In this document: positions 7,798 to 15,030 of the stretch, one piece after another
Numbering within the stretch: the stretch's first letter is position 1
Layout of the letters: each line of letters begins with the position of its first letter
Assembly (NCBI GenBank): GCA_002373775.1
Contig: DFJW01000022.1
Location: 1-19,842, forward strand
Length of the DNA stretch: 19,842 bases
From: Ruminococcus flavefaciens
Lineage (GTDB): Bacteria; Bacillota; Clostridia; Oscillospirales; Ruminococcaceae
Direction: 5' to 3'
The notes under the pieces: generated by a model
The model's input: the letters and a program-made list of their open reading frames with translations, nothing else
The model's database searches: none
What the model was told of the DNA's origin: nothing
Made by a program: the position numbers and the translations under genes

Positions 7798-8219
7798 ATC
7801 TCAGCCTCATAGGTAGCACAGTTTTCGGGTGTTTCGTAGACTGTGACGCTTCTCGTTCTGAATCCGCGCTCATTCAGCATGCTGAAGAAGTGCTTTGCAA
7901 AATTCTCAGCAGTCGGACGGAACGGGACTTCTATCAGCCTGAAGCCTTCGCTGTTGAGAGCAGTGACAGTTTCCGGACGCAGAGAGCTTGATTCGTAGAT
8001 AAAAGCGTGATCGTAGCTCTCGGCTATACTGCGGACTTCGTGTTTCAGATCACTGAAATCAACGACCATACCGCGCTTTTCGCCTTTTTCTGCCAGTTCG
8101 CTGCCGCAGACGGCAGCTTCTATCGTCCAGCGGTGACCGTGGATATTGGAGCATTTTCCGCTGTAACCCGAAAGGAAGTGCGCACTGTCAAAAGAAGCGG
8201 AAGTTTTCAGCGTATACAT
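7794..8219 (-). CDS. queD: QueD, 6-carboxy-5,6,7,8-tetrahydropterin synthase
   Basis: QueD converts dihydroneopterin triphosphate (from FolE) to 6-carboxytetrahydropterin. The 141-residue tunnelling-fold protein has zinc ligands His14, His27 and His29 (FDSAHFL and NIHGH). Catalytic Cys23 lies just before NIHGH, and the Asp70-His71 pair is in SYDHAF. It is the first gene of the operon. Its GAGGTG ribosome binding site immediately follows the T-run of the leader terminator at 8231-8260, so expression needs read-through of that terminator. The stop overlaps the start of queE by 4 nt. Confidence 0.96.
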   Translation of the reverse strand: MYTLKTSASFDSAHFLSGYSGKCSNIHGHRWTIEAAVCGSELAEKGEKRGMVVDFSDLKHEVRSIAESYDHAFIYESSSLRPETVTALNSEGFRLIEVPFRPTAENFAKHFFSMLNERGFRTRSVTVYETPENCATYEAEI

Positions 8220-8230
8220 AATATCACCTC

Positions 8231-8260
8231 AAAAAAATGCGTCTGCTCAGGCAGACGCAT
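8231..8260 (-). terminator. Leader terminator (attenuator) of the que operon
   Basis: A perfect 10-bp stem ATGCGTCTGC/GCAGACGCAT with loop CTGA is followed by seven T (8237-8231), directly before the queD ribosome binding site. A long alternative hairpin at 8304-8258 (CATCCG/CGGATG, ATGTG/CACAT, GCAGG/CCTGC) uses the first three bases of the terminator stem, so the two are mutually exclusive at their base. Confidence 0.85.
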
Positions 8261-8304
8261 CCGTAATACATGTGTTGGCGCAGGAATGACCTGCACATCG
8301 GATG

Positions 8305-8348
8305 CCCTGGTTTTGTTTAACGACAGGATGGCGCAAACGAACTGTCGG
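8305..8348 (-). ncRNA. Probable class I preQ1 riboswitch aptamer in the que leader
   Basis: On the minus strand, stem P1 CGACAG (8347-8342) pairs with CTGTCG (8326-8321) around a 15-nt loop. The tail GTTAAACAAAACCAGG follows at once. This A-rich tail closely resembles, from memory, the GUUAACAAAACAAGG tail of the known Thermoanaerobacter class I preQ1 aptamer, and it follows P1 in the same order. It begins about 10 nt after the predicted transcription start of a complete preQ1 operon. I could not confirm the pseudoknot pairing by hand. Class III preQ1 riboswitches, known from Ruminococcaceae, are the alternative. Confidence 0.7.
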
Positions 8349-8363
8349 GTAAGTACCTGTAAC

Positions 8364-8392
8364 ATTATAACACTGATCTTAACAGTTGTCAA
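8364..8392 (-). promoter_or_regulatory. Sigma-A promoter of the que operon
   Basis: Perfect TTGACA (8392-8387) and perfect TATAAT (8369-8364) with an ideal 17-nt spacer on the minus strand. Such a strong promoter fits control by transcript termination rather than by activation. Confidence 0.92.
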
Positions 8393-8455
8393 GTGATTTG
8401 GAATGAAAGATGCCATGATACTTTTATTATTTCAGCTTCTGCTCTCTGCTTACTA

Positions 8456-8578
8456 CTTGCCATTTCCCTCACTATATGTTATAAGCAGCGTGACGCTGCA
8501 CCCTTGAACGCGGCATGGTTGTATGAACGTCAAGTTTTTTCGCGCGTCTCTTGCCATTTCCTTCACTATATGTTATAA
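8456..8578 (+). repeat. Direct repeat of 29 bp (two copies, 94 bp apart) carrying the promoters
   Basis: The sequence CTTGCCATTTCCYTCACTATATGTTATAA, written here only as its ends CTTGCCATTTCC and CACTATATGTTATAA, occurs at 8456-8484 and 8550-8578 with one difference (28 of 29). Each copy spans -35, spacer and -10. The spacer, which is normally free to drift, is also conserved. Confidence 0.9.
8457..8485 (+). promoter_or_regulatory. Upstream copy of a tandem promoter pair (P1)
   Basis: TTGCCA (8457-8462) and TATAAG (8480-8485) are 17 nt apart. A perfect hairpin or palindrome GCAGCG-TGA-CGCTGC (8485-8499) overlaps the expected transcription start. Confidence 0.6.
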
Positions 8579-8579
8579 T
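8551..8579 (+). promoter_or_regulatory. Downstream copy of the tandem promoter pair (P2)
   Basis: TTGCCA (8551-8556) and a perfect TATAAT (8574-8579) are 17 nt apart, 26 nt before the start codon at 8606. This leaves a very short leader, with GGAGAT at 8591-8596 as ribosome binding site. Confidence 0.75.
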
Positions 8580-8605
8580 TAACCGGAAAAGGAGATGAAG
8601 TATTA

Positions 8606-10225
8606 ATGGACAAAAATAACAAAGAAGACACCAAGGCGGTATCAGGGATACTGAAAAATAAATGGTACCTGTACATGACAGAATTTTTTGCCGGAATGTC
8701 AGTGATGGCAGTAGAACTGGGAGCAAGCCGTCTGCTTGCGCCGTATTTCAGTTCATCGCAGATAGTCTGGACGATAATCATAGGCACTATAATGATAGCC
8801 ATGGCTTTAGGAAATATCTACGGCGGCAAAAGTGCAGACAAAGATCCTGATCCGGACAAGCTGTATGCGAGGATACTCGTTTCTGCGGTCTGGATAGCGG
8901 CGATACCTTTTTTCGGAAAATTCGTGATACTCGGTATATCCGCTCTTCTTGTCGTCACGATCAACACGAATTTCCTGATATGGGCGGCATTCATAACCTG
9001 TATGGCAGTATTCGTATTCCCGTTGTTCCTGCTTGGAACTGTCACTCCTTCGCTTGTCAAATACACTGTTGACAGCCTTGATGACAGCGGAAAGACAGTC
9101 GGCACACTGGGGGCATTCAACACGATAGGAAGCATAATCGGAACTTTCATACCCACGTTCATTTCGATACCGGCAGTAGGCACTGCGGCAACTTTCCTGA
9201 TATTTTCAGGTATACTGCTGATACTCGGACTGGCATACTTCATCATAAACAAGCGCGGCAAACTCCGCTGCGGAACAGCCGCCGCCATGTTTGCGGTCTG
9301 CTGTATACTTTCCGAACTTCTCGGCTTTGCATTCTGGGAAAAGGACCTCGTATATGAAGGAGAATCGGTCTACAATTATCTTCAGGTGTCGGAGAGTGAG
9401 GAAAAGACGTATCTTTCCACAAACGTGCTGTTCGGAGTGCAGTCTGTATACGTCAAGTCGGGAGAACTCACCGGTCTCTACTATGATTACGCTATGGCAG
9501 CACCGCTCATGACAGGTGACATGTCTGAAAAGAAGGATATCCTCATTCTCGGCATGGGTACAGGCACATATGCCAAGCAGTGCATGAACTATTTCGATAA
9601 CGTGGAAGCAGAAGGTGTGGAGATAGACGAAAAGATAATCGGACTTTCAAGGGAATACTTTGATCTTCCGGAAGAAGTAAAGGTCACAGCCTATGACGGA
9701 AGGGCGTTCCTGAACGTATCGGACAAGAAGTATGACGTGATAATGGTGGATGCCTATCAGGATATAACGATACCTTTCCAGATGTCATCGGTGGAATTCT
9801 TCCGGCTCGTCCGTTCGCATCTGAAAGACGGCGGAGTAATGGTAGTGAATATGAATATGCGTTCAGACAGGGAAGACGGCATAAACAGTTATCTTGCAGA
9901 CACCATATCGGATGTGTTCGATGAGGTGTATACAGTTGACGTAAAAGGTTCGACAAACCGTGAACTCTTTGCATCTGATTCGCCGTACATGGTCAGGGAT
10001 CTTGAATCCGGCATTTCCGGTATAGAAGATCATGACCTGAGCCGGATGATGAAGAACGTCAGTGATTCGCTTGTAAAGTATGAAAGCGGAGGCAGAGTGC
10101 TGACAGATGATAAAGCACCTGTGGAACTTCTCGGCATGAATGTGATCGACGATATCATACAGGAGGAGCTGCAATACTACAAGAAAAAATTTGAAGAAGA
10201 AGGCATAAAAGGTCTTCTCCAGTGA
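8606..10225 (+). CDS. Membrane protein with C-terminal spermidine-synthase-like domain
   Basis: The 539-residue protein has an N-terminal membrane part (about seven hydrophobic segments between residues 20 and 245, beginning FFAGMSVMAVELGASRLLAP). The soluble Rossmann domain follows at about residues 250-510. That domain carries the nucleotide-binding LILGMGTGTY (about 312-321), an acidic strand end VEIDEK, YDGRAFL and YDVIMVDAYQ, the order seen in spermidine synthases. Fused membrane/spermidine-synthase-like proteins are widespread in Clostridia. Their substrate is mostly unproven, so aminopropyl transfer is an inference. No other polyamine gene is nearby. It is monocistronic, driven by tandem promoters and closed by a terminator 3 nt after the stop. 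Confidence 0.85.
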   Translation: MDKNNKEDTKAVSGILKNKWYLYMTEFFAGMSVMAVELGASRLLAPYFSSSQIVWTIIIGTIMIAMALGNIYGGKSADKDPDPDKLYARILVSAVWIAAIPFFGKFVILGISALLVVTINTNFLIWAAFITCMAVFVFPLFLLGTVTPSLVKYTVDSLDDSGKTVGTLGAFNTIGSIIGTFIPTFISIPAVGTAATFLIFSGILLILGLAYFIINKRGKLRCGTAAAMFAVCCILSELLGFAFWEKDLVYEGESVYNYLQVSESEEKTYLSTNVLFGVQSVYVKSGELTGLYYDYAMAAPLMTGDMSEKKDILILGMGTGTYAKQCMNYFDNVEAEGVEIDEKIIGLSREYFDLPEEVKVTAYDGRAFLNVSDKKYDVIMVDAYQDITIPFQMSSVEFFRLVRSHLKDGGVMVVNMNMRSDREDGINSYLADTISDVFDEVYTVDVKGSTNRELFASDSPYMVRDLESGISGIEDHDLSRMMKNVSDSLVKYESGGRVLTDDKAPVELLGMNVIDDIIQEELQYYKKKFEEEGIKGLLQ

Positions 10226-10227
10226 AG

Positions 10228-10255
10228 AAAAGCGTCTGCGGCAGCAGGCGCTTTT
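10228..10255 (+). terminator. Terminator of the spermidine-synthase-like gene
   Basis: A 12-bp stem AAAAGCGTCTGC/GCAGGCGCTTTT (one T-G pair) with loop GGCA; the 3' arm ends in four T. It begins directly after the stop codon. Confidence 0.85.
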
Positions 10256-10306
10256 GTCATACCTGAGAGGAACACAGAATATCATAGAAAAAAGGAGGCG
10301 ATAACA

Positions 10307-11065
10307 ATGGATAAAGAAGCGCTTGAAAAGTATAAGCAGGAGATGATGCAGCTCTACGGCAGAAGCAGGTCAGCTGCGGGCGGAGAGCGCACAGAAGCTC
10401 AGCGTCAGAGCGATGAAACTGTGGAGGAGACGGATAACAGGATAGAGGACATAGTGCCGCAGGAAATAGAAGATGTGGATGAAGAAGCCGGGGATGATAC
10501 AGCATATTCAGAGCATATCGGAGAAGAAAACGGCGGAGAGGAAGAGGATCTCAACAGCAGATTCCCCGAACCTGACCTGTCGGAACTCGATACTGATCTG
10601 GGCACAGATGAGAGCAGAGATGAAGTTCCGCCGGAGTACTTCGATGAGAAGAGCCTCGGCAGTGCAGAAGGTTACATACTTGTGAATGTAAGGACAGGTG
10701 ACGAATCCAACTCAGTGCAGGGGGCGGTGGTGGCAGTTACAGCGCTCATAGCAGGAAAACGCGCGATACTTGCATCCGGAATGACCGACGCGAACGGTAC
10801 GACGCGCCGTTTTGCCGTTCCTGCACCGGATACTGAGCATTCACAGTCTCCGGATGCCTCGGTGAGACCGTACAGCCTTTACGACATAAGCGTGACAGCG
10901 GAGGGATTTTTCAACGCAAGGAGCGTGGATGTACCTGTGTTTGCCGGTATAACATCTGTGCAGAATTTCAGTATGATACCATTGCCGCTGATGATGAGGT
11001 CTGATTCCGAGACTGTGACATATTTCAATCAGGAGCCGGATTTCAGCGGCAGATCGGAGGAGTGA
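10307..11065 (+). CDS. Acidic-linker protein with carboxypeptidase-regulatory-like beta domain
   Basis: The 252-residue product begins MDKEALEKYKQEMMQLYGRS, a charged helical start with no signal peptide. A strongly acidic, probably disordered linker covers about residues 25-115. A beta-sandwich-like domain at about 120-230 shows YILVNVRTGDE, GAVVAVTA, SGMTDANGTTR and YDISVTAEGFF, the pattern of carboxypeptidase-regulatory or prealbumin-like domains. Residues at the C-terminus are polar. An AAGGAGG ribosome binding site lies 8 nt before the start. The next gene starts 1 nt after its stop, so the two are coupled. No clear promoter is visible in the 51 nt after the preceding terminator. The function is unknown; its neighbours suggest a structural or scaffolding role with wall-binding partners. 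Confidence 0.75.
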   Translation: MDKEALEKYKQEMMQLYGRSRSAAGGERTEAQRQSDETVEETDNRIEDIVPQEIEDVDEEAGDDTAYSEHIGEENGGEEEDLNSRFPEPDLSELDTDLGTDESRDEVPPEYFDEKSLGSAEGYILVNVRTGDESNSVQGAVVAVTALIAGKRAILASGMTDANGTTRRFAVPAPDTEHSQSPDASVRPYSLYDISVTAEGFFNARSVDVPVFAGITSVQNFSMIPLPLMMRSDSETVTYFNQEPDFSGRSEE

Positions 11066-11066
11066 C

Positions 11067-12464
11067 ATGCTCACAGGAACACCGTTTATACCGGAGACGA
11101 TAACAGTGCATCTCGGAACGCCTGATTCGGCAGCACCGAATGTGACCGTAGGATTTGCCTCATATGTCAAGAACGTGGCATCCAGCGAGATATATCCAAC
11201 ATGGCCGGAGTCAGCGCTCAGAGCAAATATATATGCCATAACCACATTTGCCCTCAACAGGATATATACCGAGTGGTACCGTTCCCGTGGATATGATTTC
11301 GATATCACAGCAACTACGCAGTACGACCAGAAGTTCATAAACGGCAGGGAGTATTTTCAGAACATCAGTTATCTGGTGGACGAATTGTATAATGACTACA
11401 TCCGACGGCAGGGAAGTGTAGAACCGCTCTTTTCGGCATTCTGCAACGGTACCACAACTACCTGTGACGGACTTTCACAGTGGGGGACAGTCACGCTTGC
11501 CGAACAGGGCTTCACGCCCTATGAGATATTGCAGTATTACTACGGAGACAATATAGATATAGTAAAGAATGCTCCTGTGCAGACAGCACTTCCGTCCTAT
11601 CCGGGCATAGATCTTGAACTGGGTTCAGCCGGCAATGATGTCCGCACACTACAGGTATTCCTCAACAGGATATCAGGAAACTATCCCGCAATACCAAAGA
11701 TACCTGCGGCGGACGGGATATTTGATGAAGCCACACGTCAGGCAGTCCTGACGTTCCAGAGCGTATTCGGCATGGAAGTTACCGGGAAAGTGAATCAGTC
11801 CACATGGTACCGGATAGCGTACATCTATACCAGTGTAAAGCGCATAGCGGAGCTGAATTCCGAGGGAGTGCGCTGGGATGAGATAGCTGCACCGTATACG
11901 GAGGACCTGAAGATCGGCATGCAGAGCGTGGAAGTAAGTGTTCTCCAGTACTATCTTGCGGTTATCGGAGCATATTACGCAGCAGTTGAACCGGTGGAGA
12001 TAACCGGCTATTTCGGAGAAAAGACTGAACGTTCGGTCAAGTCGTTCCAGAGAGTGTTCGGACTTCCTCAGACGGGTGAAGTCGACCGTGCCACACGGAA
12101 CGACCTGTACCGTGCGTATCAGGGAATAGTTGAGTCTGTACCGCCGAAATATACAGCAGTTGCGCTGTATCCGGGGACAGTCCTGCGTGAAGGTGTATCG
12201 GGGGAATATGTAAGGATAATACAGGAATACCTGACTTTTATCAACCGCACATACAAGGACATACCGGCTGTGAACAACACAGGCTACTTCGGACCTCTGA
12301 CGAAACAGTCGGTAATTGCGTTCCAGAAGCAGTTCGGCATAAATCCCACAGGTGTTGTGGGGGCAGTTACATGGGATAAGATAACCGAGGTGTATTCTGA
12401 CCTCAGATACGGTTTTGACAAGAGGCCGTATCAGGCGCCCGGATATACTATAACATCAGACTGA
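11067..12464 (+). CDS. SpoIID/LytB-type peptidoglycan enzyme with three peptidoglycan-binding repeats
   Basis: The 465-residue protein has an N-terminal SpoIID-like region (about 28-170). YVKNVASSEIYPTWPESALR matches the family's conserved block; Glu41 aligns with the catalytic glutamate of SpoIID lytic transglycosylases. Cys126 and Cys133 flank NGTTTT before DGLSQWG, where SpoIID has its Cys-rich loop and conserved GxSQxG. Three PG_binding_1 repeats follow, at about 185-258, 280-353 and 375-450, each with an LQ..L, DG/GYFG, AV..FQ..FG and T..W-type pattern. SpoIID cuts glycan strands stripped of stem peptides. Unlike SpoIID and LytB, there is no signal peptide or membrane anchor at the start, although the ATG is fixed by the preceding gene. 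How it reaches the wall is not evident. Confidence 0.82.
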   Translation: MLTGTPFIPETITVHLGTPDSAAPNVTVGFASYVKNVASSEIYPTWPESALRANIYAITTFALNRIYTEWYRSRGYDFDITATTQYDQKFINGREYFQNISYLVDELYNDYIRRQGSVEPLFSAFCNGTTTTCDGLSQWGTVTLAEQGFTPYEILQYYYGDNIDIVKNAPVQTALPSYPGIDLELGSAGNDVRTLQVFLNRISGNYPAIPKIPAADGIFDEATRQAVLTFQSVFGMEVTGKVNQSTWYRIAYIYTSVKRIAELNSEGVRWDEIAAPYTEDLKIGMQSVEVSVLQYYLAVIGAYYAAVEPVEITGYFGEKTERSVKSFQRVFGLPQTGEVDRATRNDLYRAYQGIVESVPPKYTAVALYPGTVLREGVSGEYVRIIQEYLTFINRTYKDIPAVNNTGYFGPLTKQSVIAFQKQFGINPTGVVGAVTWDKITEVYSDLRYGFDKRPYQAPGYTITSD

Positions 12465-12474
12465 GGAGGAGACC

Positions 12475-12996
12475 ATGGCATACACAGAGGAACAGAGAAA
12501 AGAGCATATAACCGAACTCCAGAGATATCTCTACGGGATATCCATGTTCGATAAGAGGATACCGACAGTGCTTCCGGACGGCATTTACGGGAGCAGGACA
12601 GCGGAAGCGGTGCGCAGTTTTCAGAGAGCATACGGCTTGCCGGTCACTGGAGAAACGGATGGCGCCACATGGAACAAAGTCGTGGAGGTATACCGTTCTT
12701 ATCTGGAAGCCGAGCCGGAAGCATGGCACGTTTTCCCGTCACCGGATTACTGCGCGAAGACCGGCGATCACGGCGAGATAGTATATGTGATACAGGTGAT
12801 GCTGAAAGACATAGGCGACCGTTTTGACAATATGCCTAAGCCTGAGATATGCGGTGATTATGATGCAAAAACGTCAGATGCCGTAAAACAGTTCCAGAAG
12901 CAGGTAGGCATCGAACCGGACGGCTCTGTTGACAGCTGCACATGGAACATGCTCGTCCACTGCTGTGAACATATAGATCATACGGGACTGAAATAA
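12475..12996 (+). CDS. Two-repeat peptidoglycan-binding protein, no export signal
   Basis: This 173-residue protein consists almost entirely of two PG_binding_1 repeats. The first is at about 10-80 (LQRYLYGIS, DGIYGSRTAEAVRSFQRAYG, ATWNKV). The second is at about 100-170 (GEIVYVIQVMLKD, DAVKQFQKQVGI, CTWNML). They resemble the repeats of the preceding gene and probably arose by duplication. A GGAGGAG ribosome binding site lies in the 10-nt gap. There is no catalytic domain and no signal peptide. It probably binds the same wall ligand as its neighbour, perhaps as an adaptor. It is the last gene of the cluster; I see no clear terminator before the promoter at 13056. Confidence 0.8.
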   Translation: MAYTEEQRKEHITELQRYLYGISMFDKRIPTVLPDGIYGSRTAEAVRSFQRAYGLPVTGETDGATWNKVVEVYRSYLEAEPEAWHVFPSPDYCAKTGDHGEIVYVIQVMLKDIGDRFDNMPKPEICGDYDAKTSDAVKQFQKQVGIEPDGSVDSCTWNMLVHCCEHIDHTGLK

Positions 12997-13055
12997 GAAT
13001 ATACATTCCGAACAGTGAAAACAATGTGAAAGTCACGGTTTTTGGACGGAAACTA

Positions 13056-13084
13056 TTGACAATGACGCAGAATTGCTTTATAAT
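13056..13084 (+). promoter_or_regulatory. Sigma-A promoter of the CE2 esterase gene
   Basis: Perfect TTGACA (13056-13061) and perfect TATAAT (13079-13084) with a 17-nt spacer. The leader contains a small hairpin CCGGAA/TTCCGG (13104-13122) and the 10-bp palindrome GTTCCGGAAC (13116-13125), which could be an operator or leader structure. Confidence 0.9.
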
Positions 13085-13158
13085 TGAGACATATATATAT
13101 GATCCGGAATTAGGCGTTCCGGAACGGGATAATGTTTTATTTATGGAGGATGAAAAAA

Positions 13159-14877
13159 ATGAAAAAAGCAGTCATAGCGTCAGTTGCTGCAATAACAGCC
13201 GCTGTATCAGCGGGTGCAGCTGCGTATGCTCTCAACGGCAGGTACACAGCAAATGATCTTAAAGCTCTCAGCGATTCCATCCTGAGGCGTGCGCCGTTGG
13301 CAGAAGGTCAGGACGTTAATAATGACGGAAGGGTAGATTCGTTTGATATGGTCGAGATGAGAAAAGCACTTCTGGCACCTGTTGATCTCAGAGACGAAGA
13401 GTTTTACGCCACAGAGGAAAACGTAAAGTTCACCGGCCGCAACTATGTAGACGGCGATATCACATGGCTGGTACAGAGCGGTTCGGCAGTTGAATTCACA
13501 GTAAATGCCAGATCAGCAGAAGTAACTATACATGGTGACAGCAATATCAGCAACGGAGCAGATTACCGTCCGAGATATGCGGTGATCGTAGATGATGAGA
13601 TCATCGAAGACGATGTTATGTCAACAGCTTCAAAGACAGTAAAGCTCTTTGACGGCGACGTGTCACGCACAGCGAAAGTCAGGGTGATCCATCTTTCGGA
13701 AGCTAACAACGGAGCAGTAGGTGTATCGAAGATATCCGTCACAAGTGACGCAGCTGTGCCGGTAGTGCCGGCAGCCCCCAAGTCGCTGAGGATAGAATTC
13801 ATAGGAGATTCCATAACCTGTGCATACGGAGTTGAAGGAAAATCCAGCGGTGAGTCCTTCAAGACGACCACTGAGAACTTCATGAAATCATATGCGTATC
13901 TCACAGCCAAGAAGCTTGATGCGGATTACAGTGCAGTATGCTACAGCGGACACGGAATAATATCAGGATACACCTCAGATGCTAAGAACACAGAGGCGCT
14001 TGTGCCGGAGGTATATGATCTCATAGGAAAGCCTGATGCTTACCGCAAGCCGTGGGATTTTGAAAAGTATCCCAATGATGTGGTGGTAGTGAACCTCGGT
14101 ACAAATGACTCCACATACATAGACAAGGATTTTGAGACACGTTCACCTGAATACACTGAGAAGTACACAGAGTTCCTGAAGCAGATACGCAGCAAGAACC
14201 CTGATGCATACATCATATGCACTCTCGGAACAATGGGAGCGCAGGATGAATATCCGCTGATAGAGCAGGCAATAGCAGATTTCAAGAAGGAGACCGGCGA
14301 TACCAAGGTGACCAGCTACCGTTCAGTGACACAGAGTTCAGCCGACGGATACGGTTCTGACTGGCATCCTTCCGAGATCACACAGCAGAAGTCAGCCTAT
14401 GTGCTTGCTGACCAGATCTGTCAGGCACTCGGAATGGAATCCGACCAGATAGGACTCGACGTGGCAGCAGAGGCGGAATACAGCATCGTTATGGACGAGA
14501 GTTCAGGCGCAAATGCTGCAACATATTTCTCGGATTTTGACAGATCATTCTGGATAAACATGGTAACAGGCGGAAAAGATGCAGACGATATTGAGGCAAA
14601 GATCTCAGGCATCGGGCTCAAGAAGGACGGAAAGTACCGTCTGACTTTCAAATGCACCACGACAGAGGGCAAGGAACTTCCTGTTGTGATAAGGAGCAGT
14701 GACAAGTCAAAGGTATATTATGAGGGAACATTCACCGGCAATGGTGACAAGACTCCGTTTGAAGCCGAGTTCACCTGTTCTGACACAGACAGTTCTGCTG
14801 AGATAGTTCTCCAGATCGGCGGAACAGATTATTACAGCGTAACGCTCTACGAACTTCGTCTTGAAAAGATAGGATGA
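13159..14877 (+). CDS. Secreted CE2-type acetyl esterase with dockerin-like module and C-terminal carbohydrate-binding-like domain
   Basis: The ATG at 13159 is preferred over 13132 and 13150 because GGAGG (13145-13149) is correctly spaced only from it. The 572-residue product has a signal peptide (MKKAVIASVAAITAAVSAGA). A dockerin-type calcium loop DVNNDGRVDSFD follows at residues 52-63, with MVEMRKALL after it; only one complete loop is visible. A beta-sandwich (about 75-205) and an SGNH hydrolase (about 210-430) form the CE2 pair. The catalytic Ser218 is in FIGDSITCAYG, GTND is at 314-317 and the DWH motif holds Asp401 and His403. The last 125 residues look like a CBM4/9-type beta-jelly-roll. 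CE2 enzymes remove acetyl groups from xylan or mannan side chains, helping neighbouring glycanases. Confidence 0.88.
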   Translation: MKKAVIASVAAITAAVSAGAAAYALNGRYTANDLKALSDSILRRAPLAEGQDVNNDGRVDSFDMVEMRKALLAPVDLRDEEFYATEENVKFTGRNYVDGDITWLVQSGSAVEFTVNARSAEVTIHGDSNISNGADYRPRYAVIVDDEIIEDDVMSTASKTVKLFDGDVSRTAKVRVIHLSEANNGAVGVSKISVTSDAAVPVVPAAPKSLRIEFIGDSITCAYGVEGKSSGESFKTTTENFMKSYAYLTAKKLDADYSAVCYSGHGIISGYTSDAKNTEALVPEVYDLIGKPDAYRKPWDFEKYPNDVVVVNLGTNDSTYIDKDFETRSPEYTEKYTEFLKQIRSKNPDAYIICTLGTMGAQDEYPLIEQAIADFKKETGDTKVTSYRSVTQSSADGYGSDWHPSEITQQKSAYVLADQICQALGMESDQIGLDVAAEAEYSIVMDESSGANAATYFSDFDRSFWINMVTGGKDADDIEAKISGIGLKKDGKYRLTFKCTTTEGKELPVVIRSSDKSKVYYEGTFTGNGDKTPFEAEFTCSDTDSSAEIVLQIGGTDYYSVTLYELRLEKIG

Positions 14878-14885
14878 TATACAAG

Positions 14886-14923
14886 CAGCTCTCCGGAGGC
14901 AATGCCTCGCGGGGAGCTGTTTT
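14886..14923 (+). terminator. Terminator of the CE2 esterase gene
   Basis: A long hairpin: outer stem CAGCTCTCCG/CGGGGAGCTG (one T-G pair), inner stem GAGGC/GCCTC with loop AAT, followed by TTTT. Confidence 0.88.
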
Positions 14924-15030
14924 ATGTTGCAGCGGTTTGGAAAAATGCACAAAAAACCCTTGCTGCGGGTATGATTTGCAAGTAAATAGTAGGATTATCC
15001 GGAACGTTTGTAAATTTTTTTTAAACCCGC

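Noticed and set aside
8231..8348. Tetrahydrofolate riboswitch, considered because folE is in the operon
   Set aside because: The first genes are queD and queE, the A-rich tail fits preQ1 class I, and I could not find the conserved THF-switch junction sequences.
5749..8396. Long open frames on the plus strand across the que operon (for example 5749-6537 and 7168-7812)
   Set aside because: They are antisense to well-identified enzymes with intact motifs and have no recognisable domains or good start sites.
10254..10285. Sigma-A or sporulation-sigma promoter just before the acidic-linker protein gene
   Set aside because: Candidate boxes (TTGTCA/TATCAT, GTCATACC/CATAGAAA) have spacings of about 19-20 nt, outside the usual range; read-through from upstream is equally possible.
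13132..13158. Upstream starts for the CE2 esterase
   Set aside because: GGAGG at 13145-13149 is correctly spaced only from the ATG at 13159, which also gives a normal signal peptide.
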